Assembly: GCF_013341275.1 (NCBI RefSeq)
Contig: NZ_CP054476.1
Span: 2,530,988 to 2,594,987 of the forward strand
Source of the DNA: Methyloligella sp. GL2
GTDB taxonomy: Bacteria; Pseudomonadota; Alphaproteobacteria; Rhizobiales; Methyloligellaceae
Length of the DNA: 64,000 nt
Direction of reading: 5' to 3'
Shown here: in pieces, positions 8,115-15,860 of the stretch
How the letters are laid out: every line of letters starts with the position of its first letter
Numbering within the stretch: position 1 is the stretch's first letter
Position numbers and translations under genes: made by a program
Notes under the pieces: model-generated
Seen by the model: the letters and a program-made list of their open reading frames with translations, nothing else
What the model was told of the DNA's origin: nothing
Database searches by the model: none

Positions 8115-8767
8115 CAGAGGTATTGATTATCGACGACCACCCCATCGTTTTGGAGGGGACCAAACAGCTGCTGAAATTCGCCGGGGTGAAAGGCATCGTG
8201 CAAAGCCACAGCCTGGCGGAAGGGTTCCGGCTCTACCGCGCCAAGAAGCCCGATGTGATCATTGTCGATCTGGCGCTGCGCACCGGCGCGCTGGGCGGGC
8301 TGTCCTTCATCCGGCGGCTTCGGCTGCACGACCGGAGGACGCCGATCCTGGTGTTCAGCATGCATAACGACCCGTTCATCGTCAGCCGGGCGCTGAAGAT
8401 CGGGGCCAACGGCTATATCCTGAAAGACACCCCGTCGGACGAGATCCTGACCGCGTTCGACCGCGTGCGCCAGGGCGGGCCCTATCTCAGCCACGCCATC
8501 GCCTCCGAGGTCGCCTTCCTGGAGGCGAAGGGCAATACGGCCAATCCGTTGCGCAATATCTCGGTGCGGGAGCTACAGATCCTGTCGCTGATCGCCGAGG
8601 GCAAGCCCTATGCGGAGATCGCCGACGAGCTGCATGTCAGCTACAAGACCGTGGCCAATACCTGCGGCCAGCTGAAGACCAAGCTCGGCGTGCGGTCCTT
8701 GTCGGAGCTGATGCGCATCGCCATCGAGCACCTGCCCTCGGTGCCGGGGAAGAATTTCAAGCACTGA
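8111..8767 (+). CDS. moxX: LuxR/NarL-type response regulator, MoxX-like
   Basis: The 218-residue regulator has a receiver domain with acidic pocket Asp8-Asp9, phosphorylation site Asp53 (VIIVDLALR) and the conserved Lys in YILKDTP. The C-terminal LuxR-type helix-turn-helix reads SVRELQILSLIAEGKPYAEI followed by VSYKTVANTCGQLKTKLGV. The start overlaps the kinase stop by four bases, so the pair is translationally coupled. It most likely binds the mxaF control region and activates methanol oxidation genes, as its Paracoccus counterpart does. Another target cannot be excluded, since the mgs/gma operon lies just downstream on the other strand. Confidence 0.88.
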   Translation: MTEVLIIDDHPIVLEGTKQLLKFAGVKGIVQSHSLAEGFRLYRAKKPDVIIVDLALRTGALGGLSFIRRLRLHDRRTPILVFSMHNDPFIVSRALKIGANGYILKDTPSDEILTAFDRVRQGGPYLSHAIASEVAFLEAKGNTANPLRNISVRELQILSLIAEGKPYAEIADELHVSYKTVANTCGQLKTKLGVRSLSELMRIAIEHLPSVPGKNFKH

Positions 8768-8792
8768 GGCTTCCCGGAGACCGGACCTGAAA

Positions 8793-8831
8793 CGAAAACA
8801 GCCCGCCGCGGCGCAATTGCCGGGCGGGCTG
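8793..8831 (-). terminator. Intrinsic terminator after gmaS
   Basis: Nine-base arms CAGCCCGCC (8799-8807) and GGCGGGCTG (8823-8831) enclose a 15-base loop. On the minus strand the stem is followed by TTTTCGTTTC. It lies 30 bases after the gmaS stop and also between two convergent genes, so it ends the mgsABC-gmaS transcript. Confidence 0.8.
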
Positions 8832-8861
8832 ATCTCTTAGACGATTAGCGCGTGTGGCCCG

Positions 8862-10169
8862 CTAACAGTCGAGGGTCGCGCGGCGCTCCCATTCGGTGAG
8901 CGAGCGCGAATAGTCGTTCCACTCGGTGTTCTTCAGCTTGACGAAGGCGGAGACGAACTCCTCGCCGAGCCGCTCTTTCAAGATGTCGCATTTGTCCAGC
9001 TCGCGAAGCGCGTCGAGCAGGTTGAGCGGCAGCTTCTTGGCGTCGGTGACGGTATGGCCTTCGGCATACATGTCGATATCCAGGCGCTCGCCCGGATCGC
9101 GGTTGTTGTCGATGCCGTCGAGACCAAGCGCCAGCACCGCCGCCTGGAAGGCGTACGGGTTGACCGCACCGTCAGCGAGGCGGAACTCGAAGCGGCCGCC
9201 ACCGGGAAGCCGGATCATGTGGGTGCGGTTATTGCCGGTATAGGTGACGGTGTTGGGCGACCAGGTGGCACCGGACGAGGTGACCGGCGCATTGATGCGC
9301 TTATAGGAGTTCACCGTCGGATTGGTGATCGCCGAGAGGCCCTCGGCCGAATGCATGATGCCGGCGATGAAGTTATAGGCCAGCGGGGACAGACCCAGCT
9401 CGCCATTGGCATCGTCGAACACGTTCTCGCCGGTCTCGGTGGACCAGAGCGAAACATGCATATGGCAGCCATTGCCGGTCAGATGACCGAACGGCTTGGG
9501 CATAAAGGTCGCCCGCAGGCCGTGCTTCTCGGCGATGGATTTCGTCATATATTTGAAGAAGACATGGCGATCGGCTGTGACCAGCGCATCGTCGAAGGCC
9601 CAGTTCATCTCGAACTGGCCGTTGGCATCCTCATGGTCGTTCTGATAGGCGCCCCAGCCCAGTTCCAGCATGCAATCGCAGATCTCTGAGATCACATCGT
9701 AGCGGCGCATCAGGGCCTGGGTATCGTAGCAAGGCTTGGCCTGATAATCGCGGTCGTCGGCAATAGCGTCGCCTTCCGGGGTGATCAGGTGGAACTCGCA
9801 TTCCACGCCGCTCTTCAGCTGAAAGCCTTTCGACTTGGCCTCGGCCATGAGGCGCTTCAGCGTGTTGCGCGGCCCCTGCTCGACGGACTGACCGTCCATC
9901 ACCAGATCGCCAGCGACCCAGGCGACTTCCGGCTTCCAGGGAAGCTGGATGACGCTGTCCGGATCGGGAATCGCGAGCATGTCGGAATCGGCTGGCGTCA
10001 TATCCAGCCAGGAGGCGAAACCGGCAAAGCCGGCTCCATCTTCGGACATCTCCGCGATCGCCGCGGCAGGCACCAGCTTGGAGCGCATGACGCCGAACAG
10101 ATCGACAAAGCTGATCAGGAAGTATTTGATCCCACGCTCTTCGGCGAACGCGGCAAGGTCTTTCGCCAT
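8862..10169 (-). CDS. gmaS: Gamma-glutamylmethylamide synthetase (GmaS), glutamine synthetase-like
   Basis: GmaS joins methylamine to glutamate using ATP to give gamma-glutamylmethylamide, the first step of indirect methylamine oxidation. The 435-residue protein has the glutamine synthetase fold signatures: the ECEFHLI metal-binding region, NGCHMHVSLW, NPTVNSYKRINAP and RFEFRLADGAVNPY. Plain type III glutamine synthetases look similar, but the position 20 bases after mgsC, at the end of the N-methylglutamate synthase operon, makes the methylamine role very likely. The product would be used by MgsABC. The N-methylglutamate dehydrogenase genes (mgdABCD) are not in the window. Confidence 0.9.
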   Translation of the reverse strand: MAKDLAAFAEERGIKYFLISFVDLFGVMRSKLVPAAAIAEMSEDGAGFAGFASWLDMTPADSDMLAIPDPDSVIQLPWKPEVAWVAGDLVMDGQSVEQGPRNTLKRLMAEAKSKGFQLKSGVECEFHLITPEGDAIADDRDYQAKPCYDTQALMRRYDVISEICDCMLELGWGAYQNDHEDANGQFEMNWAFDDALVTADRHVFFKYMTKSIAEKHGLRATFMPKPFGHLTGNGCHMHVSLWSTETGENVFDDANGELGLSPLAYNFIAGIMHSAEGLSAITNPTVNSYKRINAPVTSSGATWSPNTVTYTGNNRTHMIRLPGGGRFEFRLADGAVNPYAFQAAVLALGLDGIDNNRDPGERLDIDMYAEGHTVTDAKKLPLNLLDALRELDKCDILKERLGEEFVSAFVKLKNTEWNDYSRSLTEWERRATLDC

Positions 10170-10189
10170 TGGCTTATCCCCTTTTTGAC

Positions 10190-11530
10190 CTAAAACCCAC
10201 CGTTGGACTTGCCAGGGATCCAGCTGGTGCCGGCAAGCGGCACCTGGGCCATGGCGGCGGATTCCACCGTCAACGCAGCAAGGTCTTCGGGCTCTAGATG
10301 ATTGACATGGCTCTTACCGCAGGCCCGGGCGATGGTCTGGGTCTCCAGCGTGAGAACCGACAGGTAGTTGGCAAGACGACGGCCGCCTTCCACCGGATCG
10401 AAGCGCTTGTAGAGCTCCGGATTCTGGGTGGTGATGCCGGCCGGGTCGTTGCCCTCGTGATAGTCGTCGTAGCAACCGGCCTTGGAGCCGATCTTCTCGT
10501 ACTCCTCATCCAGATGCGGCGCGTTATCGCCGAGGGCGATCAGCGCGCCGGTGCCCACGGACACCGCGTCCGCACCGAGCGCCAAAGCCTTGGCCACATC
10601 GGCGCCGGTGCGAATGCCGCCGGAGACGATGAGCTGCACCTTGCGGTGCATGTCGAGATCCTGCAGCGCCTGCACGGCGGGCCGGATCGCGGCCAGGGTC
10701 GGAATGCCGACATGCTCGATGAAGACTTCCTGGGTTGCCGCGGTGCCGCCCTGCATACCGTCGAGCACGACCACGTCGGCACCCGACTTCACCGCCAGCG
10801 CGGTGTCGTAATAGGGCCGCGAAGCGCCGACCTTGATGTAGATCGGAACCTGCCAGTCGGTGAGCTCGCGCAGCTCGCCGATCTTGATCTCAAGATCGTC
10901 GCAGCCGGTCCAGTCCGGGTGACGGCAGGCCGAGCGCTGGTCGATGCCTTTCGGCAAGGTGCGCATCTCGGCGACGCGGTCAGAGATCTTCTGGCCGAGC
11001 AGCATACCGCCGCCGCCGGGCTTGGCGCCCTGGCCGACCACGACTTCCAGCGCGTCGGCTTTGCGCAGATCGTCCGGGTTCATGCCGTAGCGGGAGGGCA
11101 GCACCTGATAGACCAGGATCTTGGAGTGACCGCGCTCTTCCGGCGTCATGCCGCCATCGCCTGTGGTGGTCGAGGTCCCGACGGCGTTGGCGCCGCGGCC
11201 CAGGGCCTCCTTGGCCGGTCCCGACAGGGAGCCGAAGCTCATGCCGGCGATGGTGATCGGCACTTTCAGATGGATCGGCTTCTTGGCGAAGCGCGTGCCC
11301 AGCACCACATCGGTGGCGCATTTCTCGCGATAGCCTTCCAGCGGATAGCGCGTCATGGACGCGCCCAGGAACAGCAGATCGTCGAAATGCGGGACTTTGC
11401 GCTTGGCGCCGAAACCGCGGATATCGTAGATGCCGGTCGCAGCAGCGCGCTGAATTTCGGCAATGGCATATTCGTCAAACGTCGCAGAAGGCCTGGGCGG
11501 CGAATGAATCCAGCGTCCGTCCCTACTCAT
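10190..11530 (-). CDS. mgsC: N-methylglutamate synthase subunit C, FMN/glutamate synthase-like domain
   Basis: This 446-residue protein is the FMN-binding glutamate synthase domain as a separate polypeptide. It shows IAGMSFGSLSGPAKEALGRG, NAVGTSTTTGDGGMTPEE, the glycine-rich QGAKPGGGGMLLG and the phosphate-binding VSGGIRTGADVAKALALGAD. Its start ATG 11530 overlaps the mgsB stop as TGATG. A TTG one codon earlier is less likely. MgsABC transfers the methylamine unit between gamma-glutamylmethylamide and glutamate to make N-methylglutamate; subunit C holds the synthase active site. A cysteine cluster in the ACRHPDWTGC region may hold an iron-sulfur cluster as in glutamate synthase. Confidence 0.93.
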   Translation of the reverse strand: MSRDGRWIHSPPRPSATFDEYAIAEIQRAAATGIYDIRGFGAKRKVPHFDDLLFLGASMTRYPLEGYREKCATDVVLGTRFAKKPIHLKVPITIAGMSFGSLSGPAKEALGRGANAVGTSTTTGDGGMTPEERGHSKILVYQVLPSRYGMNPDDLRKADALEVVVGQGAKPGGGGMLLGQKISDRVAEMRTLPKGIDQRSACRHPDWTGCDDLEIKIGELRELTDWQVPIYIKVGASRPYYDTALAVKSGADVVVLDGMQGGTAATQEVFIEHVGIPTLAAIRPAVQALQDLDMHRKVQLIVSGGIRTGADVAKALALGADAVSVGTGALIALGDNAPHLDEEYEKIGSKAGCYDDYHEGNDPAGITTQNPELYKRFDPVEGGRRLANYLSVLTLETQTIARACGKSHVNHLEPEDLAALTVESAAMAQVPLAGTSWIPGKSNGGF

Positions 11531-12219
11531 CAATACGCCTCCAGATTATCGATTTTGAAGTTGTAAAGCTGCCGGGCGGAGCCGTAGCGCTTGAACTCGG
11601 AGACATCGACCTCGGGGCCGATGCCGGCTTTGTCCAAAAGCTCGCGCAGCAGTTTCTTGTGCTTGTCCTTCATCTCCTTCTCGACGCAGTCGGCGCCGAG
11701 GCTCTTCACGTTGCCGCGCACGAAAAGCTTGGCTTCGTAAAGGGAGTCGCCGAAGGCCTCGCCCGCATCGCCGAGCACGACGAGATTGCCGGCCTGGGCC
11801 ATGAAGGCGGACATATGTCCGACATTGCCTTTGACGATGATGTCGGCACCGCGATTTGAGATGCCGCAGCGGGACGAGGCATTGCCGTCGATGACCACCA
11901 TGCCGCCGATGCCGGTGGCGCCGGCGGAGGAGGAGGCATCGCCCTTCACGTGGACAATGCCGGACATGATGTTCTCGGCCAGGCCGACGCCGGCGCTGCC
12001 ATTGACCACCACGGTGGCCTGCTTGTTCATGCTGCCGCAGTAATAGCCGACGCTTCCCTCGATCTCGACATAGGCCGGCGCATCGATACCGGATGCGACG
12101 GCATGCTTGCCGCGGGGGTTCAGCACCTGAAAGCTCGCCTCGTCGCTCTTGCCTGCGAGGTCGTGCAACGCCTGATTGAAGTCGCGGAGCGGCGTTTTCT
12201 CCAGATCAACCACGTCCAT
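11530..12219 (-). CDS. mgsB: N-methylglutamate synthase subunit B, GXGXG beta-helix domain
   Basis: The 229 residues form a glutamate synthase C-terminal type beta-helix built of short repeats with G-X-X-G pattern (GSVGYYCGSMNKQATVVVNGSAG is one turn region, GATGIGGMVVIDGNASSRCG the next). In glutamate synthase this domain is structural. The gene overlaps mgsA by one base (TAATG) and mgsC by one base, showing tight translational coupling and fixed stoichiometry of the three subunits. Confidence 0.92.
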   Translation of the reverse strand: MDVVDLEKTPLRDFNQALHDLAGKSDEASFQVLNPRGKHAVASGIDAPAYVEIEGSVGYYCGSMNKQATVVVNGSAGVGLAENIMSGIVHVKGDASSSAGATGIGGMVVIDGNASSRCGISNRGADIIVKGNVGHMSAFMAQAGNLVVLGDAGEAFGDSLYEAKLFVRGNVKSLGADCVEKEMKDKHKKLLRELLDKAGIGPEVDVSEFKRYGSARQLYNFKIDNLEAY

Positions 12220-13121
12220 TAGTGCCGCTCCCAGAAATACACGGTCGCCGGCTCCGGCTCCCAGACTTTCGCCTTGTCGACGCCGGGAAGTCCGGCCAGG
12301 GCGCGGTACTCCGAACCGAAGGCGACATAATCGTCGGTCTCGGCCATGACCGCCGGCTTGCAGGCGATGGGATCGCGCAGCACGCCGAAGCCGTTCTCGG
12401 TGCCGACCACGAAGGTGTAGAAACCGTCGAGATCCTCCAGGGAGCTTTCCAGGGCTTCGCCGAGGCTGGCGCCCTGCTGCATGCGCCAGGTCAGATACAC
12501 GGAGGCGACCTCGGTGTCGTTCTGAGTCTGGAAGGTCATGCCCTTGCGCTGCAGCTGGCGGCGCAGACCTGCGTAGTTGGACAGCGAACCATTATGCACC
12601 AGGCACTGGTCCATACCGGTCGAGAACGGATGCGCACCGGCGGCGTTGACGGCCGACTCGGTGGCCATACGCGTATGACCGATGCCGTGACTGCCGCTCA
12701 TATTCTCCAGATGGAAGCGATCGGCAACGGTGTTGGGCCGGCCGATCTCCTTATAGATCTCGATCCGGGTGCCGCTGCTGAAGACCTGCACGTCATCGCC
12801 GCCAAGAGCGGTGATGGCGGCGCGCGCCTCATCGGCTTTATCCGCCGCCACGACCAGCACCGCATGGTTGCCGTGGTCGGTGAAAGCGATATGAGATTCA
12901 ATCTGATGCGAGACGGTCTCGGCGAGCTTGCCGAGATCGAAATCGGGCTTGCGCGCCCGCAAGGTGAGTTTCACGCGCCCCTCATCGCCGGCGCCATAGA
13001 CGGCGAAACCAGCGCTATCGGGCCCGCGATCGCACATGGTGCTGAGCATGCCGGCCATCATGCCGCCGAGCTCGGGCTCCAGTGCCTTATCTTTGAGAAA
13101 AAGGCCTACGATTCCGCACAT
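12219..13121 (-). CDS. mgsA: N-methylglutamate synthase subunit A, class II amidotransferase domain
   Basis: The protein of 300 residues begins MCGIVGLF, so Cys2 would be the N-terminal nucleophile after removal of Met1. Further class II signatures are CDRGPDSAG, HTRMATESAVNAAGAHPF and LVHNGSLSNY, plus FQTQNDTEV. It hydrolyses or transfers the amide group of gamma-glutamylmethylamide to the synthase subunit. A plain amidophosphoribosyl or glutamine amidotransferase is excluded by the linked mgsB and mgsC. It is the first gene of the operon mgsA-mgsB-mgsC-gmaS. Confidence 0.92.
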   Translation of the reverse strand: MCGIVGLFLKDKALEPELGGMMAGMLSTMCDRGPDSAGFAVYGAGDEGRVKLTLRARKPDFDLGKLAETVSHQIESHIAFTDHGNHAVLVVAADKADEARAAITALGGDDVQVFSSGTRIEIYKEIGRPNTVADRFHLENMSGSHGIGHTRMATESAVNAAGAHPFSTGMDQCLVHNGSLSNYAGLRRQLQRKGMTFQTQNDTEVASVYLTWRMQQGASLGEALESSLEDLDGFYTFVVGTENGFGVLRDPIACKPAVMAETDDYVAFGSEYRALAGLPGVDKAKVWEPEPATVYFWERH

Positions 13122-13153
13122 AGTTGACTGTAAACACTCTTATAAATGGTGGA

Positions 13154-13169
13154 TGCAACCGGGGTTCCC
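13154..13169 (-). promoter_or_regulatory. Possible sigma-54 promoter of mgsABC-gmaS
   Basis: The minus strand reads GGGAACCCCGGTTGCA, compared with the consensus TGGCAC-N5-TTGCA. The -24 GG and -12 GC are correctly spaced (10 bases between), the TTGCA half is perfect and the -24 half has two mismatches. It sits 33 bases before the mgsA start, a suitable distance. Confidence 0.5.
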
Positions 13170-13245
13170 GGGGTTTTTCCAACCTAGGGTGCTGGCAGAC
13201 CAATGTCAACTGTCAGGAATATTATTTTCCTCAGAAGAAAGTTTT

Positions 13246-14013
13246 CTATCCCGTGTTCCGGGGGTAGACGATGATCGAAAGGTAGGTCATCGGCAGCTCC
13301 AACAGCTCATGCGGACCGTGCAAGGCGGTAGCGTCGAAGAACAGCGCATCGCCCGGCGACAGGGTGTAGATCTTGTCGGCATGGCGGTAGAGCGACTTGC
13401 CGGTGAGCTGATAGATGAACTCGACCCCGGCATGCTGGAACAGGTCGTACGGGTCGGCTTCCTCGGTCAGGGTGATGAGGTAAGGCTCGACCACGATATC
13501 GCCGGAGATGGAGTGACCGAGGAGCTGGTATTGATGTCCGGCCTTGGTACCGCGGCGTTCGATGACGACGCCGTTGCCGGCGCGGACATAAGAGCAGTCG
13601 CGCTGATCCTCATAGGATTGAAAGAACGAGGTAATCGGCACGTTGAGGGCGCGGGCCAGCGCCTCCAGGCTTTCGATGGAAGCGGAGACGGCGCCGTTCT
13701 CGATCTTCGACAGCATGCCGGCGGAGATACCCGCCTGCTCGGCCAGCTCGGCACCGGTGAGATCCAGCTTGCGGCGCAGCTCGCGCACCTGCATGCCGAT
13801 GGCCTTGGCCAGAGAATGGGTGGCGGCTTCTTGCGGCGCTGAGGATCCGGTGCGGAGGATATCGTCCTCTCCGCCCTGCCCGAAGGCGCCGAACTTGGCA
13901 CCTGCGCCGGCAATGGTGTTGGGTGTGATGACTTTGCGGCTTGCGCTTTGCGGCGGCGATGCTTGCGCCGGCTTACGTTCCTTGAGCTTGGTGGCCTTCT
14001 TCCTGCCCGTCAT
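13246..14013 (-). CDS. XRE-family regulator with C-terminal cupin sensor domain
   Basis: I start this at ATG 14013 (255 residues), with GGGAA upstream; an ATG at 14079 would add 22 residues. A basic, low-complexity tail of about 70 residues is followed by a Cro/CI helix-turn-helix (MQVRELRRKLDLTGAELAEQ then GISAGMLSKIENGAVSASI) and a cupin domain from about residue 180. This architecture is typical of repressors or activators sensing amino acids, amines or polyamines (the PuuR/HipB-like group). It lies 124 bases upstream of mgsA on the same strand and is the best local candidate to regulate methylamine use. The true target and ligand are unknown. Confidence 0.85.
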   Translation of the reverse strand: MTGRKKATKLKERKPAQASPPQSASRKVITPNTIAGAGAKFGAFGQGGEDDILRTGSSAPQEAATHSLAKAIGMQVRELRRKLDLTGAELAEQAGISAGMLSKIENGAVSASIESLEALARALNVPITSFFQSYEDQRDCSYVRAGNGVVIERRGTKAGHQYQLLGHSISGDIVVEPYLITLTEEADPYDLFQHAGVEFIYQLTGKSLYRHADKIYTLSPGDALFFDATALHGPHELLELPMTYLSIIVYPRNTG

Positions 14014-14321
14014 AGTTGAATTCCCGGTGGGCGAGGACTTGATTCCTCGACTTGGTATGACCTCACATCCGTTCGGCATAGCAAGTCAACTTGTGATTGA
14101 GGGGGAAAAATCGAACCCGAGCCACCCGCAATACGCCCCAACGGGGGAAGACTTCCCTAGCCGTTTTCGTGAGAGAGGCGTGCTTCGATCCGAGAGCTTC
14201 TTGATGGCTTTTCCCGGATCGGAGCCCGGTGCGGCAGCTTGCGCTGCCGATGGCCGCCAAACCGGCGGCGAAAAAGGGCCGGCGCGCCCCCGGTAAAGGG
14301 ACGCGCCGGGTAGTTGCTCTA
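14014..14321. other. Non-coding stretch between regulator and the small membrane protein gene
   Basis: I see no gene. The left part should contain the regulator promoter (minus strand), and the right part holds the terminator of the amtB transcript at 14271-14310. Confidence 0.5.
14271..14310 (-). terminator. Intrinsic terminator of the amtB-small protein transcript
   Basis: On the minus strand CCGGCGCGTCCC pairs with a GGGGGCGCGCCGG arm (one mismatch/bulge) around a TTTACC loop and is followed by CCCTTTTTCG. It lies just after the stop of the 50-residue ORF. Confidence 0.8.
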
Positions 14322-14474
14322 CTAGTGGAGGGTAAACGACCGGTAGAGAAACCAGAGTGTGATCACGACGCTGAGGATCAAAGTGATGGTCCCGAGCGCT
14401 GGGCTGGCCGTGAAGCTGTGGAAAGCTCCTTCAGCATTCATGTAGCCGTCTGCACCGTCGAAAGGTGAACCCAT
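14322..14474 (-). CDS. 50-residue single-pass membrane protein encoded after amtB
   Basis: The frame from ATG 14474 to TAG 14322 encodes 50 residues with a polar N-terminal half (MGSPFDGADGYMNAEG) and one hydrophobic helix (LGTITLILSVVITLWFLY) followed by a short basic tail. A strong ribosome site, GGAAAGGAG, lies seven bases before the ATG, which argues strongly for translation. It starts 18 bases after the amtB stop and ends just before a terminator, so the two are one transcript. I do not recognise a family. A small partner that tunes the ammonium transporter is a reasonable guess by context, but nothing in the sequence proves it. Confidence 0.75.
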   Translation of the reverse strand: MGSPFDGADGYMNAEGAFHSFTASPALGTITLILSVVITLWFLYRSFTLH

Positions 14475-14492
14475 TTTCTAGCTCCTTTCCCC

Positions 14493-15860
14493 TTAGCTCT
14501 TCGCCGGGGCGACAAAGGTTTGTTCCGGATAGGCGGCAACGCCCAGCTCTTTGAGGTCGAGGCCGGCCTCTTCGTACTCCGCCGTCACCCGCAGCAGGCC
14601 CATGGACTTCAGGAGCAAGCTGACGAGATATCCGGGAACGAAGCCCAGCAGGATGGCGCCGATGAAGGTACCGCCAAGCTGGCCGAGGAGGTTGATCGGG
14701 GGCTGACCGGTCTGCTGGATGTAACCAGCAGCAAAGATGCCCGGCAGGATACCGCCGATCATGCCGATGAGGCCGTGCACCGAAACGGCGCCCACCACAT
14801 CGTCGATACCGATCTTTTCGATATAGGTGACGAATTTCGGCATGATCCAGGCACCGCAGAAGGCCAGCACGATCACCAGACCCGGATGGTACAGATCGAT
14901 TGCACCAGCCACCGTGATGATGCCCGCCAGACCGCCAGAGATGGTCAGGAACGGATCGGCCTTGGAGGAGACATAGGCACCGATCAGACCGGCGGAAAGC
15001 GCCAGCGTCACGTTCATTGCCAAGGTCGCCAAGGTCGTCGGACCGCCATAGATGGTGGTCAGACCGGTGTAATCGGGCAGGAAGATCACACAGTCGGCCA
15101 GGAAGAAGAAGAAGCCGATGAAGATCAAGAAAAGCCCGATCAGGGTCAGCGAGATGTTGTGCGGCAGGATCGGCTGCGGCACGCCATCGATGTATTTGCC
15201 GATACGCGGCCCGAGATTGAGCAGCACGCCGAGAGCGAACATGCCCGAGCAGCCATGCACGACGACGGCACAGCCAAAGTCATGCCAGCCCCATTCGGTG
15301 GTCCACCAGCCGTAGTAGTTCCAGCCCCAAGCGGCCGCCAGAACCCAGCAGAAGCTGCCGAGCACGATGGCCAGGATGAAGTAACCGCCCATCTGGATGC
15401 GTTCGATGACCGCGCCCGAAAGGATCGAGGCGGTGGTCATGGCGAACAGTGCAAAGACCATCCAGAACACGCCGGTGAGCTCGTCGCTCTTGGTCGGGGC
15501 AAGCGCCTCGGACCAAGGATAGGAGCCAACGACGAGGCCGTAAGCGTCGGATGCGACGCCCGACAGGCTGCTTGGATCGGTCCAGGGACCGAACAGCGGA
15601 CCGGTGACCGGCCATAGCGGAAAGGCGTTGTAGACCCAGAAGCCGAAGAAGAAGAAGGTCAGACCGACGATCGGCACGGTCATCAGGTTCTTCAGCATGG
15701 TGGCCAAGAAGTTCTTGGACCGGGCGACACCGCCTTCATAAGCCAAGAAGCCGACGTGGATCAAAAGCATGAGCACGCCGGTGATGTAGTAGTAGGCTTC
15801 CGCCACAAATAGTTTGAGAAACGGGAGGGCCGCTAAGCCCTCGATAGCTTGTTCTTCCAT
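14493..15860 (-). CDS. amtB: Amt-family ammonium/methylammonium transporter
   Basis: The 455-residue protein has about eleven membrane helices and the Amt signatures: the paired pore histidines appear in HDFGCAVVVHGCSGM and DDVVGAVSVHGLIGM. It lacks an obvious cleaved signal peptide. Amt proteins bring ammonium into the cytoplasm and also bind methylammonium, which fits the neighbouring N-methylglutamate pathway. No glnK lies next to it, which is unusual since most bacterial amtB genes are paired with glnK. A sigma-54 promoter with an almost perfect match lies 48-63 bases upstream. Some features (EAYYYITGVLMLLIHVGFLAYEGG) differ from E. coli AmtB, so a divergent subfamily is likely. Confidence 0.93.
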   Translation of the reverse strand: MEEQAIEGLAALPFLKLFVAEAYYYITGVLMLLIHVGFLAYEGGVARSKNFLATMLKNLMTVPIVGLTFFFFGFWVYNAFPLWPVTGPLFGPWTDPSSLSGVASDAYGLVVGSYPWSEALAPTKSDELTGVFWMVFALFAMTTASILSGAVIERIQMGGYFILAIVLGSFCWVLAAAWGWNYYGWWTTEWGWHDFGCAVVVHGCSGMFALGVLLNLGPRIGKYIDGVPQPILPHNISLTLIGLFLIFIGFFFFLADCVIFLPDYTGLTTIYGGPTTLATLAMNVTLALSAGLIGAYVSSKADPFLTISGGLAGIITVAGAIDLYHPGLVIVLAFCGAWIMPKFVTYIEKIGIDDVVGAVSVHGLIGMIGGILPGIFAAGYIQQTGQPPINLLGQLGGTFIGAILLGFVPGYLVSLLLKSMGLLRVTAEYEEAGLDLKELGVAAYPEQTFVAPAKS

